From contig DOCA01000230.1 of assembly GCA_003503995.1 (NCBI GenBank), forward strand, positions 1 through 5,925: a stretch of 5,925 bases of DNA. The letters run 5' to 3'. Below, one piece after another: positions 1-5,877 of the stretch. Every line of letters begins with the position of its first letter. Position 1 is the first letter of the stretch. The position numbers were made by a program, and so were the translations under genes. The notes below the pieces were generated by a model, which was given only the letters and a program-made list of their open reading frames with translations, did not search any database and was not told the DNA's origin. The stretch is from Holosporales bacterium (GTDB lineage Bacteria; Pseudomonadota; Alphaproteobacteria; Caedimonadales; UBA9215).

Positions 1-797
1 CCTGCGCCTTTAATAAGGCCATCAATGATGTTCTCGTCTTTAAGCATGCCCTGAAGCGTTTCTCTTTTGTGTTGAGCAAGAGCTTTGCTTTCAAAAACAC
101 GCCCTTGAACTTTTTTAAAAATATCTTGAGGGTTGCCTGTATAAATAATATTTCCTTCGTTTAAAGCAATAACGTCTTCACATTGCTCGGCCTCGTCAAG
201 ATAAGCGGTGCTCCAAATAACCGTTGTGCCATCTTGCACCATATTGCGCACAATGGACCAGAGCTCTCGCCGTGAAATAGGGTCCACACCAACACTTGGC
301 TCGTCCAATAAAAGCACTTCTGGCTGACGGAGGAGAGCGCAAGAAAGACCTAACTTTTGTTTCATTCCTCCAGAGAGTTTCCCCGCAAGACGTTTTTGAA
401 AGGGCGCCATATTGGTGAATCGGAGAAGTTTTTCAAAACGCTCGGTGCGCTCAGCCTTGGACATGTTAAAAATATCTGCATAGAGATTCAGGTTCTCATG
501 AACTGATAAGTCTTCATAAAGCCCAAATTTTTGGGGCATATACCCTGTGGTTTCATGGATATTAGTACTGTTTTTGATGCTATCAAAACCATTAACAACA
601 ATAGTGCCGTTGGTTGGTTTCAAAATACCTGCAATATGGCGAAGAAGCGTTGTCTTGCCAGCCCCATCGGGCCCCACGAGTCCGGTAATGATGCCTGGTT
701 TAATAAAAGCAGATAGGTTGTTTAACGCAGGTACATTGGCCTTTGGGAAGACCTTACTTAAGTCTGAAATGACAATGCCTTGAGTCTTTTGTATCAA
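1..797 (-). CDS. ybhF: YbhF-like ABC transporter ATP-binding protein, N-terminal part (truncated by window edge)
   Basis: This is the nucleotide-binding subunit of an ABC-2 type exporter. It would hydrolyse ATP on the cytoplasmic face to drive export through partner permeases. The 265 visible codons form one complete ATPase domain: Walker A GPDGAGKTT (42-50), Q-loop MPQKFGLYEDLSVHENL (87-103), signature LSGGMKQ (141-147), Walker B VLLLDEP (161-167), then DPISRRELW (172-180) and STAYLDEAEQC (196-206). These match, from memory, the first domain of E. coli YbhF, a double-domain protein of about 580 residues, so a second ATPase domain probably lies beyond the left edge. The start is taken as TTG at 797: there is no in-frame ATG nearby and AAGGA sits 8 nt upstream. 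The gene follows ybhG by 17 nt, so the two are surely co-transcribed. The usual switch histidine of the H-loop is Ala198. The family is certain; the ybhF assignment is strong because of the adjacent YbhG-like gene. The substrate is unknown. Confidence 0.9.
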   Translation of the reverse strand, partial: MIQKTQGIVISDLSKVFPKANVPALNNLSAFIKPGIITGLVGPDGAGKTTLLRHIAGILKPTNGTIVVNGFDSIKNSTNIHETTGYMPQKFGLYEDLSVHENLNLYADIFNMSKAERTERFEKLLRFTNMAPFQKRLAGKLSGGMKQKLGLSCALLRQPEVLLLDEPSVGVDPISRRELWSIVRNMVQDGTTVIWSTAYLDEAEQCEDVIALNEGNIIYTGNPQDIFKKVQGRVFESKALAQHKRETLQGMLKDENIIDGLIKGA

Positions 798-805
798 AGC
801 TTTAT

Positions 806-810
806 TCCTT
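806..810 (-). promoter_or_regulatory. Ribosome binding site deciding the TTG start of ybhF
   Basis: AAGGA on the minus strand lies 8 nt before the TTG codon at 797-795, inside the 17-nt gap after the ybhG stop. The upstream in-frame codons include no ATG or GTG, so this site supports TTG as the true start. Reading upstream would pass through the ribosome binding site itself and into the end of ybhG. Confidence 0.7.
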
Positions 811-814
811 ATGA

Positions 815-1690
815 TCAGACTTTTGAAGAAGCTGTTGTGTTCGGTTTTTCAGGCATTTTTTGCGTTCTGTCAATGTGAACAGAAACGGGCATACCTTGGC
901 GTAAATATTGATCTGTATTTGCAACAATGATGCGTAGACGGTAGACTAATTGGGTGCGAAGTTCAGGTGTTTCAACGGCTTTAGGCGTAAATTCAGCGAC
1001 GGGGCTAATGAATCCAATATGACCAATATAGGGTTCGTCTGGATTGGCATCGGTTGTAATTTTAGCTTCCATACCCTGATAAATACGCCCTAAGTCGGTT
1101 TCATGGACATAGGCTCTGATCCAAATGGGTGTTGAAAGAGCAAGAACATAGGTGCTTTCCCCGGCGTTAACAATGGCGCCTTCTTCTTTTACGCGGGTTA
1201 AAATAGTGCCATTGGCAGGGGCATAAATTTCCGTATCATCAAGGCTTGTTTGGGCATTTTGAAGTTTTGCTTTGGCAGCAATAATTTCTGTTTTTAGTTC
1301 ATCTCGTTTAGCTTGAATATCATCCAAGTCTTGGGTTGAAGCAAATTTTTTACCAGCAAGTTCTTTTTTGCGTTTATAAGTGCGCTCAGCATTGTTAAAG
1401 GCAACGGTTGCTTGCTCGATGCCAGCCTGAGCAATTTGAACTTCATCAAGATAGGGGCGCTTATCTAAGAGGGCAACAAGGTCCCCTTTTTTGACCTGCG
1501 CCCCTTCTTCATGAAGCATGGTTTTGATGCGTCCAAAAACTCGGAAAGACAGATTAACATCTCGAATATCTACATTTCCGTAAAGGGTGATGACAGATTC
1601 TTTTTCCGCAGATGTTTTTTGATAATAAAAAAAGAGCCCACCTAAAAGGAGGATCCCAAAAAGGATAAGGGGAAGTGTTTTTTTAGTCAT
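815..1690 (-). CDS. ybhG: YbhG-like HlyD-family membrane fusion (periplasmic adaptor) protein
   Basis: This is a periplasmic adaptor that links an inner-membrane ABC exporter to the outer envelope. One N-terminal membrane anchor (about residues 5-23) precedes the first lipoyl half with ITLYGNVDIRDVNLSFRV (34-51). A coiled-coil hairpin (about 80-150) follows, then the second lipoyl half (TEIYAPANGTILTR, 153-166) and a beta-barrel region with PIWIRAYV (188-195), GFISPVAEFTPKAVETPELR (226-245) and YRLRIIV (250-256). These blocks closely resemble E. coli YbhG as I recall it. At 291 residues it is about 40 shorter than that protein, and the loss falls mainly in the hairpin. The ATG at 1690 is preceded by GAGAGG about 12 nt upstream, a loose ribosome binding site. 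The ybhF-like gene follows 17 nt downstream. The name is by similarity; the exported compound cannot be read from the sequence. Confidence 0.9.
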   Translation of the reverse strand: MTKKTLPLILFGILLLGGLFFYYQKTSAEKESVITLYGNVDIRDVNLSFRVFGRIKTMLHEEGAQVKKGDLVALLDKRPYLDEVQIAQAGIEQATVAFNNAERTYKRKKELAGKKFASTQDLDDIQAKRDELKTEIIAAKAKLQNAQTSLDDTEIYAPANGTILTRVKEEGAIVNAGESTYVLALSTPIWIRAYVHETDLGRIYQGMEAKITTDANPDEPYIGHIGFISPVAEFTPKAVETPELRTQLVYRLRIIVANTDQYLRQGMPVSVHIDRTQKMPEKPNTTASSKV

Positions 1691-1820
1691 AATATCGATA
1701 AGCCTCTCTGGTCATTTCAAAACAATCCCAGATGTCGTTCCGGCGCTCCTCACCAACTGGCTTTATCGCTTTTTAAAGACTGTGGTTTAAAGTCAGAAAA
1801 TTTGCGGGGTTCGGATAAAC
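1691..1820 (-). other. 130-nt gap between rsmB and ybhG, with possible gene remnant
   Basis: This spacer is long compared with the others in the series. On the minus strand a frame is open from 1772 to the TAA at 1685-1683. It ends MTREAYRYYD and its stop lies just inside ybhG, overlapping the ybhG ATG (TATGACTAA). The only ATG in that frame is at 1715, giving a 10-codon peptide with no good ribosome binding site. A second frame is open from the rsmB end down to a TGA at 1752-1750. Together the two could be the decayed 3' end of a gene that once overlapped ybhG. In E. coli the ybhG cluster is preceded by the TetR-type regulator gene cecR, but no TetR similarity can be shown here. No convincing terminator hairpin or promoter was found. 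Confidence 0.3.
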
Positions 1821-3083
1821 TTAATCTTTATCGAAAAAGGCTGCAAAAAAACCGTCTGTCTTGTGTTTCCCTGGTGTGAGCTCTAAGAAAGAGTCTGTTT
1901 GTTCTGGTATTTTCTTTAATAGTTTATCACATATATCTTTTGCCTTCACCTCTGAAAAGAAGGGGTGGTTTTCAAGGAACCATTTGGCTTGATCTTGGTT
2001 TTCCCTTTTTAAGAGAGAACATGTTGCATAAACAAGACGACCTTTGGGCCCAACAAAACGTTGAGCATCAATGAGGAGCTGTTGCTGTGTTTGGATATAG
2101 TCCTCGATGATATCAGGTGAGAGACTAACTTTGAGCTCAGGGTGACGACGTAAGGTGCCTGTACCTGAGCAAGAGGCATCAGCTAGAACAAGGTCATAAA
2201 GATCAATGTGGGAAACGTCTCTTATAAAAGTTCTGTAATCCACAAAATGGATGTTGGTGAGATTTTGTTGGTGGGCTCGTTTTTGAGCAATATCAAGCCG
2301 GTGAGGTGCTATATCTGTTGCAGTAATTTCAGCTTCTGGGCAAAGAGCTGCAAGAGCAAGGGATTTTCCACCTGCTCCAGCACATAGGTCTAAAATTTTC
2401 ATAGAGGGTTTTGGATCGCATAAAAGAGAAACGATTTGTGAGCTTTCTTCTTGGATATCAAAAGCTCCCTCTTGAAAAAGAGGATGGTTTTGCAAATTGT
2501 GTTGACTGGAAACTCGAAGACCAAGGGGGGAGTAGTCTGTTTCTTTTAAGGTTATTGTTTTATCTTGCTCTAGGGCATCTTTGATATCGCAAAGAGATTG
2601 ACTGACACGAATATCGAAAGGGGCTTGCTCTTTGAATTGATCAAAATCCTCAGGGTTGCAGATTTCTTGAAGGGTTGCAAAAAGCCATTCTCCCATCCAA
2701 TTTTGTGCGGCCTCAGAAAAATTATTCTCTAAGGATAAAGTGCTAATGAAATCTAACTCTTCATCGGTGCATGCTGACGGGCTATGGCCGTCACCACAAA
2801 AAATCTCATTGAGGGTTGCGGTGTCTTGATAAAGGGCAAGGTAGGCTAGCATCAAGGGGCGACCTTTGTTGATTTCCCACTTTGGTAACCCAAGGGCTTC
2901 AAGAAGAAGAGGCGCTCGGCGCATAACTGTATAAATAATTTCTGTTATGGTACGGCGATCTTTAGAGCCTGCATAGCGTCGGTTCTTGAGTTCTTTTTTA
3001 ATATGGCTTGCAAGGGGGCTTTTGGTGGGGCGATAGGTATCTAAAATTTCTAGGGCCGTTTGGTGGTGAGCGTTATGTCTCAT
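1821..3083 (-). CDS. rsmB: 16S rRNA (cytosine-5)-methyltransferase RsmB (RsmB/NOP family)
   Basis: This enzyme transfers a methyl group from SAM to C5 of a cytosine in 16S rRNA (C967 in E. coli numbering). The 420-residue length is typical. An N-terminal NusB-like helical RNA-binding domain (about 1-140) contains KDRRTITEIIYTVMRR (41-56). A linker leads to the Rossmann methyltransferase domain: QEESSQIVSLL (211-221), SAM-binding motif LDLCAGAGGKS (231-241), acidic motif ATDIAPHR (255-262), motif IV ADASCSGTGTLRRHPE (301-316), motif VI YATCS (352-356) and C-terminal TDGFFAAFF (409-417). Cys355 is the expected nucleophile and Cys305 the product-release cysteine. The usual Pro before Cys305 is Ser304. 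The gene starts 39 nt after rlmE; no strong ribosome binding site precedes the ATG. Other members of the NOP family methylate different sites, so the exact target is inferred from overall architecture. Confidence 0.88.
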   Translation of the reverse strand: MRHNAHHQTALEILDTYRPTKSPLASHIKKELKNRRYAGSKDRRTITEIIYTVMRRAPLLLEALGLPKWEINKGRPLMLAYLALYQDTATLNEIFCGDGHSPSACTDEELDFISTLSLENNFSEAAQNWMGEWLFATLQEICNPEDFDQFKEQAPFDIRVSQSLCDIKDALEQDKTITLKETDYSPLGLRVSSQHNLQNHPLFQEGAFDIQEESSQIVSLLCDPKPSMKILDLCAGAGGKSLALAALCPEAEITATDIAPHRLDIAQKRAHQQNLTNIHFVDYRTFIRDVSHIDLYDLVLADASCSGTGTLRRHPELKVSLSPDIIEDYIQTQQQLLIDAQRFVGPKGRLVYATCSLLKRENQDQAKWFLENHPFFSEVKAKDICDKLLKKIPEQTDSFLELTPGKHKTDGFFAAFFDKD

Positions 3084-3122
3084 AGTAAAGGAATACTCTA
3101 TTGGTTTTTGAAGGGTTATTTT

Positions 3123-3854
3123 TTAGGGCTGAAAGTTAAGGCAAACAACATAGGTTTCAGGAGATTCTTTGCGACTTGCAGGAGGCTTGAAATGTTTAAC
3201 GGTTTTAAAATGTTTTTTCAAGAGGTCGAGGAGCTCTTTATGGGTGCCGCCCGCAAAAACTTTTGCCACAAAATCGCCACCTAGTTTGAGGGTCTCAAGG
3301 GCAAAAGAAAAAGCCATCTCCCCTAGCAAGGTGGTTCGTAAATGATCCGTTCCTGAGTGGCCTGTTGTGTAGGCCGCCATGTCGCTCATGACAAAATCAA
3401 CGGGCCCTGGAAGGAGGTCACGGAGTTTTTGTTTGATCTCTGGTTCTAAGAAATCTCCTTGAACGAAAGTAACACCTGTTAAGGCATCCATTTCAATAAG
3501 ATCCAAGGCAAAAACAGCCCCGCGGCCTTTCTTTTCAGCAATCATTTGTGCTGCTATTTGGGACCATCCTCCCGGTGCCGCACCAAGATCAACAATAATA
3601 GAATTAGGCTTAATGAGATCAAAACGCTCATTAATTTCAATGAGCTTAAAAGCAGCTCGTGAGCGATAACCTAAGGATTGGGCTTCTTGAACGTAAGGGT
3701 CATTGAGCTGACGCTGGAGCCAGCGTTGTGATGAATTTTTGCGCCCTCGAGCTGTTTTGAGCTGGATGCTTTTTTTACGAAACCCGCCGATGGTTCGATT
3801 GCTCGCTGTATCGGTCTTTTTTGGGCGCTTTGTGATGTGTCTTGTAAGGGTCAT
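3123..3854 (-). CDS. rlmE: 23S rRNA (uridine-2'-O-)-methyltransferase RlmE (FtsJ/RrmJ)
   Basis: This SAM-dependent enzyme methylates the ribose of U2552 (E. coli numbering) in the A-loop of 23S rRNA, a late step of large-subunit assembly. A basic extension of about 40 residues precedes RWLQRQLNDPYVQEAQ (44-59) and GYRSRAAFKLIEI (62-74). SAM motif I is DLGAAPGGWSQ (89-99); the acidic residue after strand 2 is Asp118. The K-D-K-E catalytic set is all visible: Lys70, Asp158 in MSDMA, Lys198 in VAKVF and Glu233 in SPETYVV. At 243 residues it is longer than the E. coli enzyme (about 209) because of the N-terminal extension, which is common in alphaproteobacteria. The start codon overlaps the ppx stop as ATGA, which suggests translational coupling. 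There is no strong ribosome binding site of its own. Confidence 0.95.
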   Translation of the reverse strand: MTLTRHITKRPKKTDTASNRTIGGFRKKSIQLKTARGRKNSSQRWLQRQLNDPYVQEAQSLGYRSRAAFKLIEINERFDLIKPNSIIVDLGAAPGGWSQIAAQMIAEKKGRGAVFALDLIEMDALTGVTFVQGDFLEPEIKQKLRDLLPGPVDFVMSDMAAYTTGHSGTDHLRTTLLGEMAFSFALETLKLGGDFVAKVFAGGTHKELLDLLKKHFKTVKHFKPPASRKESPETYVVCLNFQP

Positions 3855-4885
3855 AGCATAATACTGTGGCGTTGGGGCTCAAAACGTTCAGGGTAAGCGA
3901 GGGCATAAACGATACCATCTCTAACGCCGCGATCTGTAACAGTGACAGGGAGGTTGGGAAAGGCTTTATAGATTCCTTCAAAAATGGCCAACCCCCCGAG
4001 GATAAGATCGTCTCGGGATTGTCCTATGCACGGGTGAAAAAGACGCTCGTCTTTTCCCATGAGCTGGACATGCTTGATGGTGCTTTCAATATCAGCAAAG
4101 CTTAAAATGCTACCATCGACTTTGTCGCGGTTATAGAACTTGAGGTTTTGATGGAGGGCTGAAACTGTTGTGATCGTGCCTGAGGTACCAATAAGCTGAA
4201 CTTGGTCTTGAGCAATGAGATCTATAATGCCGTGCTCTTTACAAAAGGGCTCTGTGTATGACAAGATATCTTCAACGGTTTTTGAATAGGTTTTAAAGGT
4301 TGTGTGATCTTGATCTTCTGCTAAGGAAACAACGCCCATGGGGATAGAGATAGAAGTCGTTATATGAGGTGTATCATGATCGGTGAAGTCGGCTAAAATT
4401 ACTTCTGTGCTGCCACCACCGATATCAAAAATAATGGCTTTTTTATATTTTTTATTAACGAGTTCAGCACAACCAAGAGTGGCATAAAGGGCTTCTTCTT
4501 CGCTAGAAATGACCTTGAGCTCGAGGTCGAGTTTCTTTTTGATTTGCCGAAGGAAGGTGTTGCTGTTCTTTGCCATGCGGGTTGCAGCTGTTGTGACGGC
4601 TAACATTTGCACATTGTCATAGTGGGAAATTCTCTTTTGAAAAGCCTTAAGAGTTTCTAAAGCGCGCTCCATGGCAGCGTCGGATAACTTATTTGTTTTC
4701 GTAAGGTGTTCTCCAAGACAGACAAATCGAGAAGTCGCTTCAATGTTATGAAGAGATGTTTCAAAGGCGCCATTAGAGGAAGTTGTTGATCTTTTTGAAA
4801 TAAGCAGGCGGCAGTTTCTGCTGCCAAGGTCAATGGCAGCAAAATAATCGTTTGAGGTCGTGTCAAGGTTGTGACTTTGTGTCAT
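3851..4885 (-). CDS. ppx: Ppx/GppA family phosphatase (exopolyphosphatase or pppGpp phosphatase)
   Basis: Enzymes of this ASKHA-fold family cut terminal phosphate from inorganic polyphosphate and/or pppGpp in the cytoplasm. Visible motifs are phosphate-1 loop AAIDLGSRNCRLLIS (16-30), TTAATRMAKN (98-107), acidic catalytic segment VISSEEEALYATLG (125-138), phosphate-2 loop FDIGGGSTEVIL (153-164), adenosine-type motif LIGTSGTITTVSAL (231-244), and RDDLILGG (291-298) plus DRGVRDGIVYAL (318-329) near the end. At 344 residues it has only the two-domain core. It lacks the C-terminal HD-like domain of the roughly 500-residue E. coli Ppx and GppA, as is usual for short alphaproteobacterial members. 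The conserved Asn of the phosphate-1 loop (DLG[ST]N) is Arg23 here. It is the first gene of the minus-strand series and overlaps rlmE by 4 nt. Whether it prefers polyphosphate or pppGpp cannot be told from the sequence. Confidence 0.88.
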   Translation of the reverse strand: MTQSHNLDTTSNDYFAAIDLGSRNCRLLISKRSTTSSNGAFETSLHNIEATSRFVCLGEHLTKTNKLSDAAMERALETLKAFQKRISHYDNVQMLAVTTAATRMAKNSNTFLRQIKKKLDLELKVISSEEEALYATLGCAELVNKKYKKAIIFDIGGGSTEVILADFTDHDTPHITTSISIPMGVVSLAEDQDHTTFKTYSKTVEDILSYTEPFCKEHGIIDLIAQDQVQLIGTSGTITTVSALHQNLKFYNRDKVDGSILSFADIESTIKHVQLMGKDERLFHPCIGQSRDDLILGGLAIFEGIYKAFPNLPVTVTDRGVRDGIVYALAYPERFEPQRHSIML

Positions 4886-4912
4886 AGTATTAATAAGGCC
4901 GAACTTTCTCTT

Positions 4913-4922
4913 AGGTATACCT
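4913..4922. promoter_or_regulatory. 10-bp perfect palindrome in the divergent spacer (possible operator)
   Basis: AGGTATACCT is its own reverse complement. It lies in the 84-bp spacer between the divergent starts of ppx (4885) and the orphan gene (4970), about 28 bp from the ppx start and 48 bp from the other. It coincides with the best -10-like box for ppx, where a repressor could act. The symmetry fades beyond the core: the T-A pair two bases further out matches, the one between does not. A chance palindrome is possible. Confidence 0.3.
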
Positions 4923-4943
4923 TAAAAGCAGGTTGGGAAACAA
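4914..4943 (-). promoter_or_regulatory. Possible sigma70-type promoter for the ppx-rlmE-rsmB series
   Basis: On the minus strand TTGTTT (4943-4938) is followed after 18 nt by TATACC (4919-4914). This is a weak match (3 of 6 and 4 of 6 to consensus), but it is the best placed in the spacer. It would give a leader of about 20-25 nt before the ppx ATG. No good ribosome binding site is seen in that leader. Confidence 0.27.
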
Positions 4944-4950
4944 GGATAAT
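4922..4950 (+). promoter_or_regulatory. Possible sigma70-type promoter for the orphan exported-protein gene
   Basis: TTAAAA (4922-4927) and GATAAT (4945-4950) are separated by 17 nt and match the consensus at 4 of 6 and 5 of 6 positions. The predicted start of transcription, near 4957, falls almost on the ribosome binding site, so the leader would be only about 13 nt. This close fit lowers confidence; a start further upstream is possible. Confidence 0.3.
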
Positions 4951-4956
4951 TTATAG

Positions 4957-4961
4957 AAGGA
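4957..4961 (+). promoter_or_regulatory. Ribosome binding site selecting the ATG at 4970
   Basis: AAGGA lies 8 nt before the ATG at 4970, the best ribosome binding site in this frame. It favours this start over the upstream GTG at 4871, which lies inside ppx on the other strand and would put a polar stretch ahead of the hydrophobic signal-like segment. Confidence 0.7.
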
Positions 4962-4969
4962 ACGGAACA

Positions 4970-5842
4970 ATGGGAAGAACAAAGTTGCAATTTTGGTTGT
5001 ATTTTTGGAGTATTGGTTTTTTTATTTTGACTGTTAGGTGTCTAGTTACCGAGGGGAATACAAGCGAACTTGAGGCCATACCAAAGGCAACAGCATCATT
5101 AAAGGTGGATCCTGTTGATGTAGGCGTTTTGGGGGAACTTGAGTGTGTTACGCGATTTGTAGGAAGTAGGACAAAAGAAAATCTTGAAGGAGCTATTGAA
5201 GAAGTAAAGCGCTTTTTAGAAGAGAATTTGGGAGAGGAGTTGTCTGGTAGTGAAATGACTCAGCTCCAGACTTTTGCCATGATCTCTCAGTCTTTTTACG
5301 AGAAACAAGCTAAGATTGGTGTCGATCTTCATTCAGTGAAAAAATTAGTTATAATGCTAAGACCCTATGAGATAGGAATAGGTGAAAGCTTCTTGAATTT
5401 ACAAGAACTTTATCGAGAGGTTTTGCTACAAAGAGAAGGCTTTTTTGAAAGTGCTGCGGAGGATTTTTTAGTTGAGGCTCGTGCTGTATTTTATTTTTTC
5501 GATGACTCTCATCGCCCGTATTTAGTTGCAGGCCAAGCAAATTGGGTCCTACGTTTAAAGAAAAAATATGACATTGAAGGGGATGAATTTCAGGGGTATT
5601 TAGAACGGGCTCTGAATTGGAAAAAAAGGCAACCAAAACGAGCTCTTTCTTCCAGTAAAGAGTCTTCCAATGGAGATAGTTCAAGTGTCAGTACTAGTAG
5701 TGATAAAGAGCTTGCGCCCAAACGCAAATGGGGGAACAAGGGGTTTCATTCTCATGTTGGAATGTCTTCCCATCGTTCCGTTTATCAGCATAAATATGGG
5801 GGCGGTAAAAAGGGCGGGCGCTTTCGTTCGTCTTCATGGTAA
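4970..5842 (+). CDS. Hypothetical exported or membrane-anchored protein with basic Ser/Gly-rich tail
   Basis: I do not recognise this 290-residue protein. A short basic start (MGRTK) is followed by a strongly hydrophobic aromatic segment (about 7-26, with FWLYFWSIGFFIL), typical of a signal peptide or N-terminal anchor. Cys24 follows Arg, so it does not fit a lipobox. Residues about 50-217 look helical and charged, with acidic patches (GAIEEVKRFLEENLGEEL, 74-91) and a central FESAAEDFLVEARAVFYFF (159-177). A basic cluster KKRQPKR (218-224) leads to a Ser-rich linker (226-244), then a tail (246-290) with 11 Lys/Arg and 4 His against 2 acidic residues, ending GGRFRSSSW. The start at 4970 has a good ribosome binding site and puts the hydrophobic segment at the N-terminus. 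The gene is divergent from ppx and has no plus-strand partner in view. A lineage-specific envelope or secreted protein is plausible; no function is claimed. Confidence 0.8.
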   Translation: MGRTKLQFWLYFWSIGFFILTVRCLVTEGNTSELEAIPKATASLKVDPVDVGVLGELECVTRFVGSRTKENLEGAIEEVKRFLEENLGEELSGSEMTQLQTFAMISQSFYEKQAKIGVDLHSVKKLVIMLRPYEIGIGESFLNLQELYREVLLQREGFFESAAEDFLVEARAVFYFFDDSHRPYLVAGQANWVLRLKKKYDIEGDEFQGYLERALNWKKRQPKRALSSSKESSNGDSSSVSTSSDKELAPKRKWGNKGFHSHVGMSSHRSVYQHKYGGGKKGGRFRSSSW

Positions 5843-5849
5843 GAGGCTC

Positions 5850-5877
5850 TAGACCCTTTATAAAAAATGAGTATAAT
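5850..5877 (+). promoter_or_regulatory. Promoter-like boxes upstream of a gene beyond the right edge
   Basis: TAGACC (5850-5855) and a perfect TATAAT (5872-5877) are spaced by 16 nt in an AT-rich stretch after the stop of the orphan gene. The -35 box matches at 4 of 6 positions. The last 83 nt of the window hold no open frame of note and no clear terminator hairpin, so the likely role is to start a plus-strand transcript past the window. Confidence 0.38.

Noticed and set aside
531..783. Plus-strand open frames opposite ybhF.
   Set aside because: They are antisense to a continuous, motif-complete ABC ATPase reading frame and have no ribosome binding site or recognisable content.
1760..1810. 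A terminator between rsmB and ybhG.
   Set aside because: The repeated TTTAAA blocks do not form a stable GC-containing stem followed by a T run on the minus strand.
3060..3284. A 74-codon plus-strand frame spanning the rlmE-rsmB junction.
   Set aside because: It lies antisense to the conserved C-terminal part of RlmE and its protein sequence has no family features.
3775..4105. Short open frames on both strands near the end of ppx and the start of rlmE.
   Set aside because: They overlap the clearly coding ppx and rlmE frames and show only shadow-type sequence.
4871..4969. A GTG-started 33-residue extension of the orphan plus-strand gene.
   Set aside because: It overlaps the ppx start on the other strand, has no ribosome binding site, and would place polar residues before the signal-like segment. 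The ATG at 4970 has AAGGA at a good distance.
4993..5043. A lipoprotein signal with Cys24 as the lipidated residue.
   Set aside because: The residues before Cys24 are LTVR; Arg at the -1 position does not fit the lipobox, which needs Gly, Ala or Ser.
5349..5684. A 111-codon minus-strand frame inside the orphan gene.
   Set aside because: It has no ribosome binding site or recognisable domain, and the plus-strand frame has a better start, a signal-like segment and a coherent composition.
5843..5875. A terminator after the orphan gene.
   Set aside because: AGAGGCTCT is nearly palindromic but would leave a one-base loop, and no T run follows.
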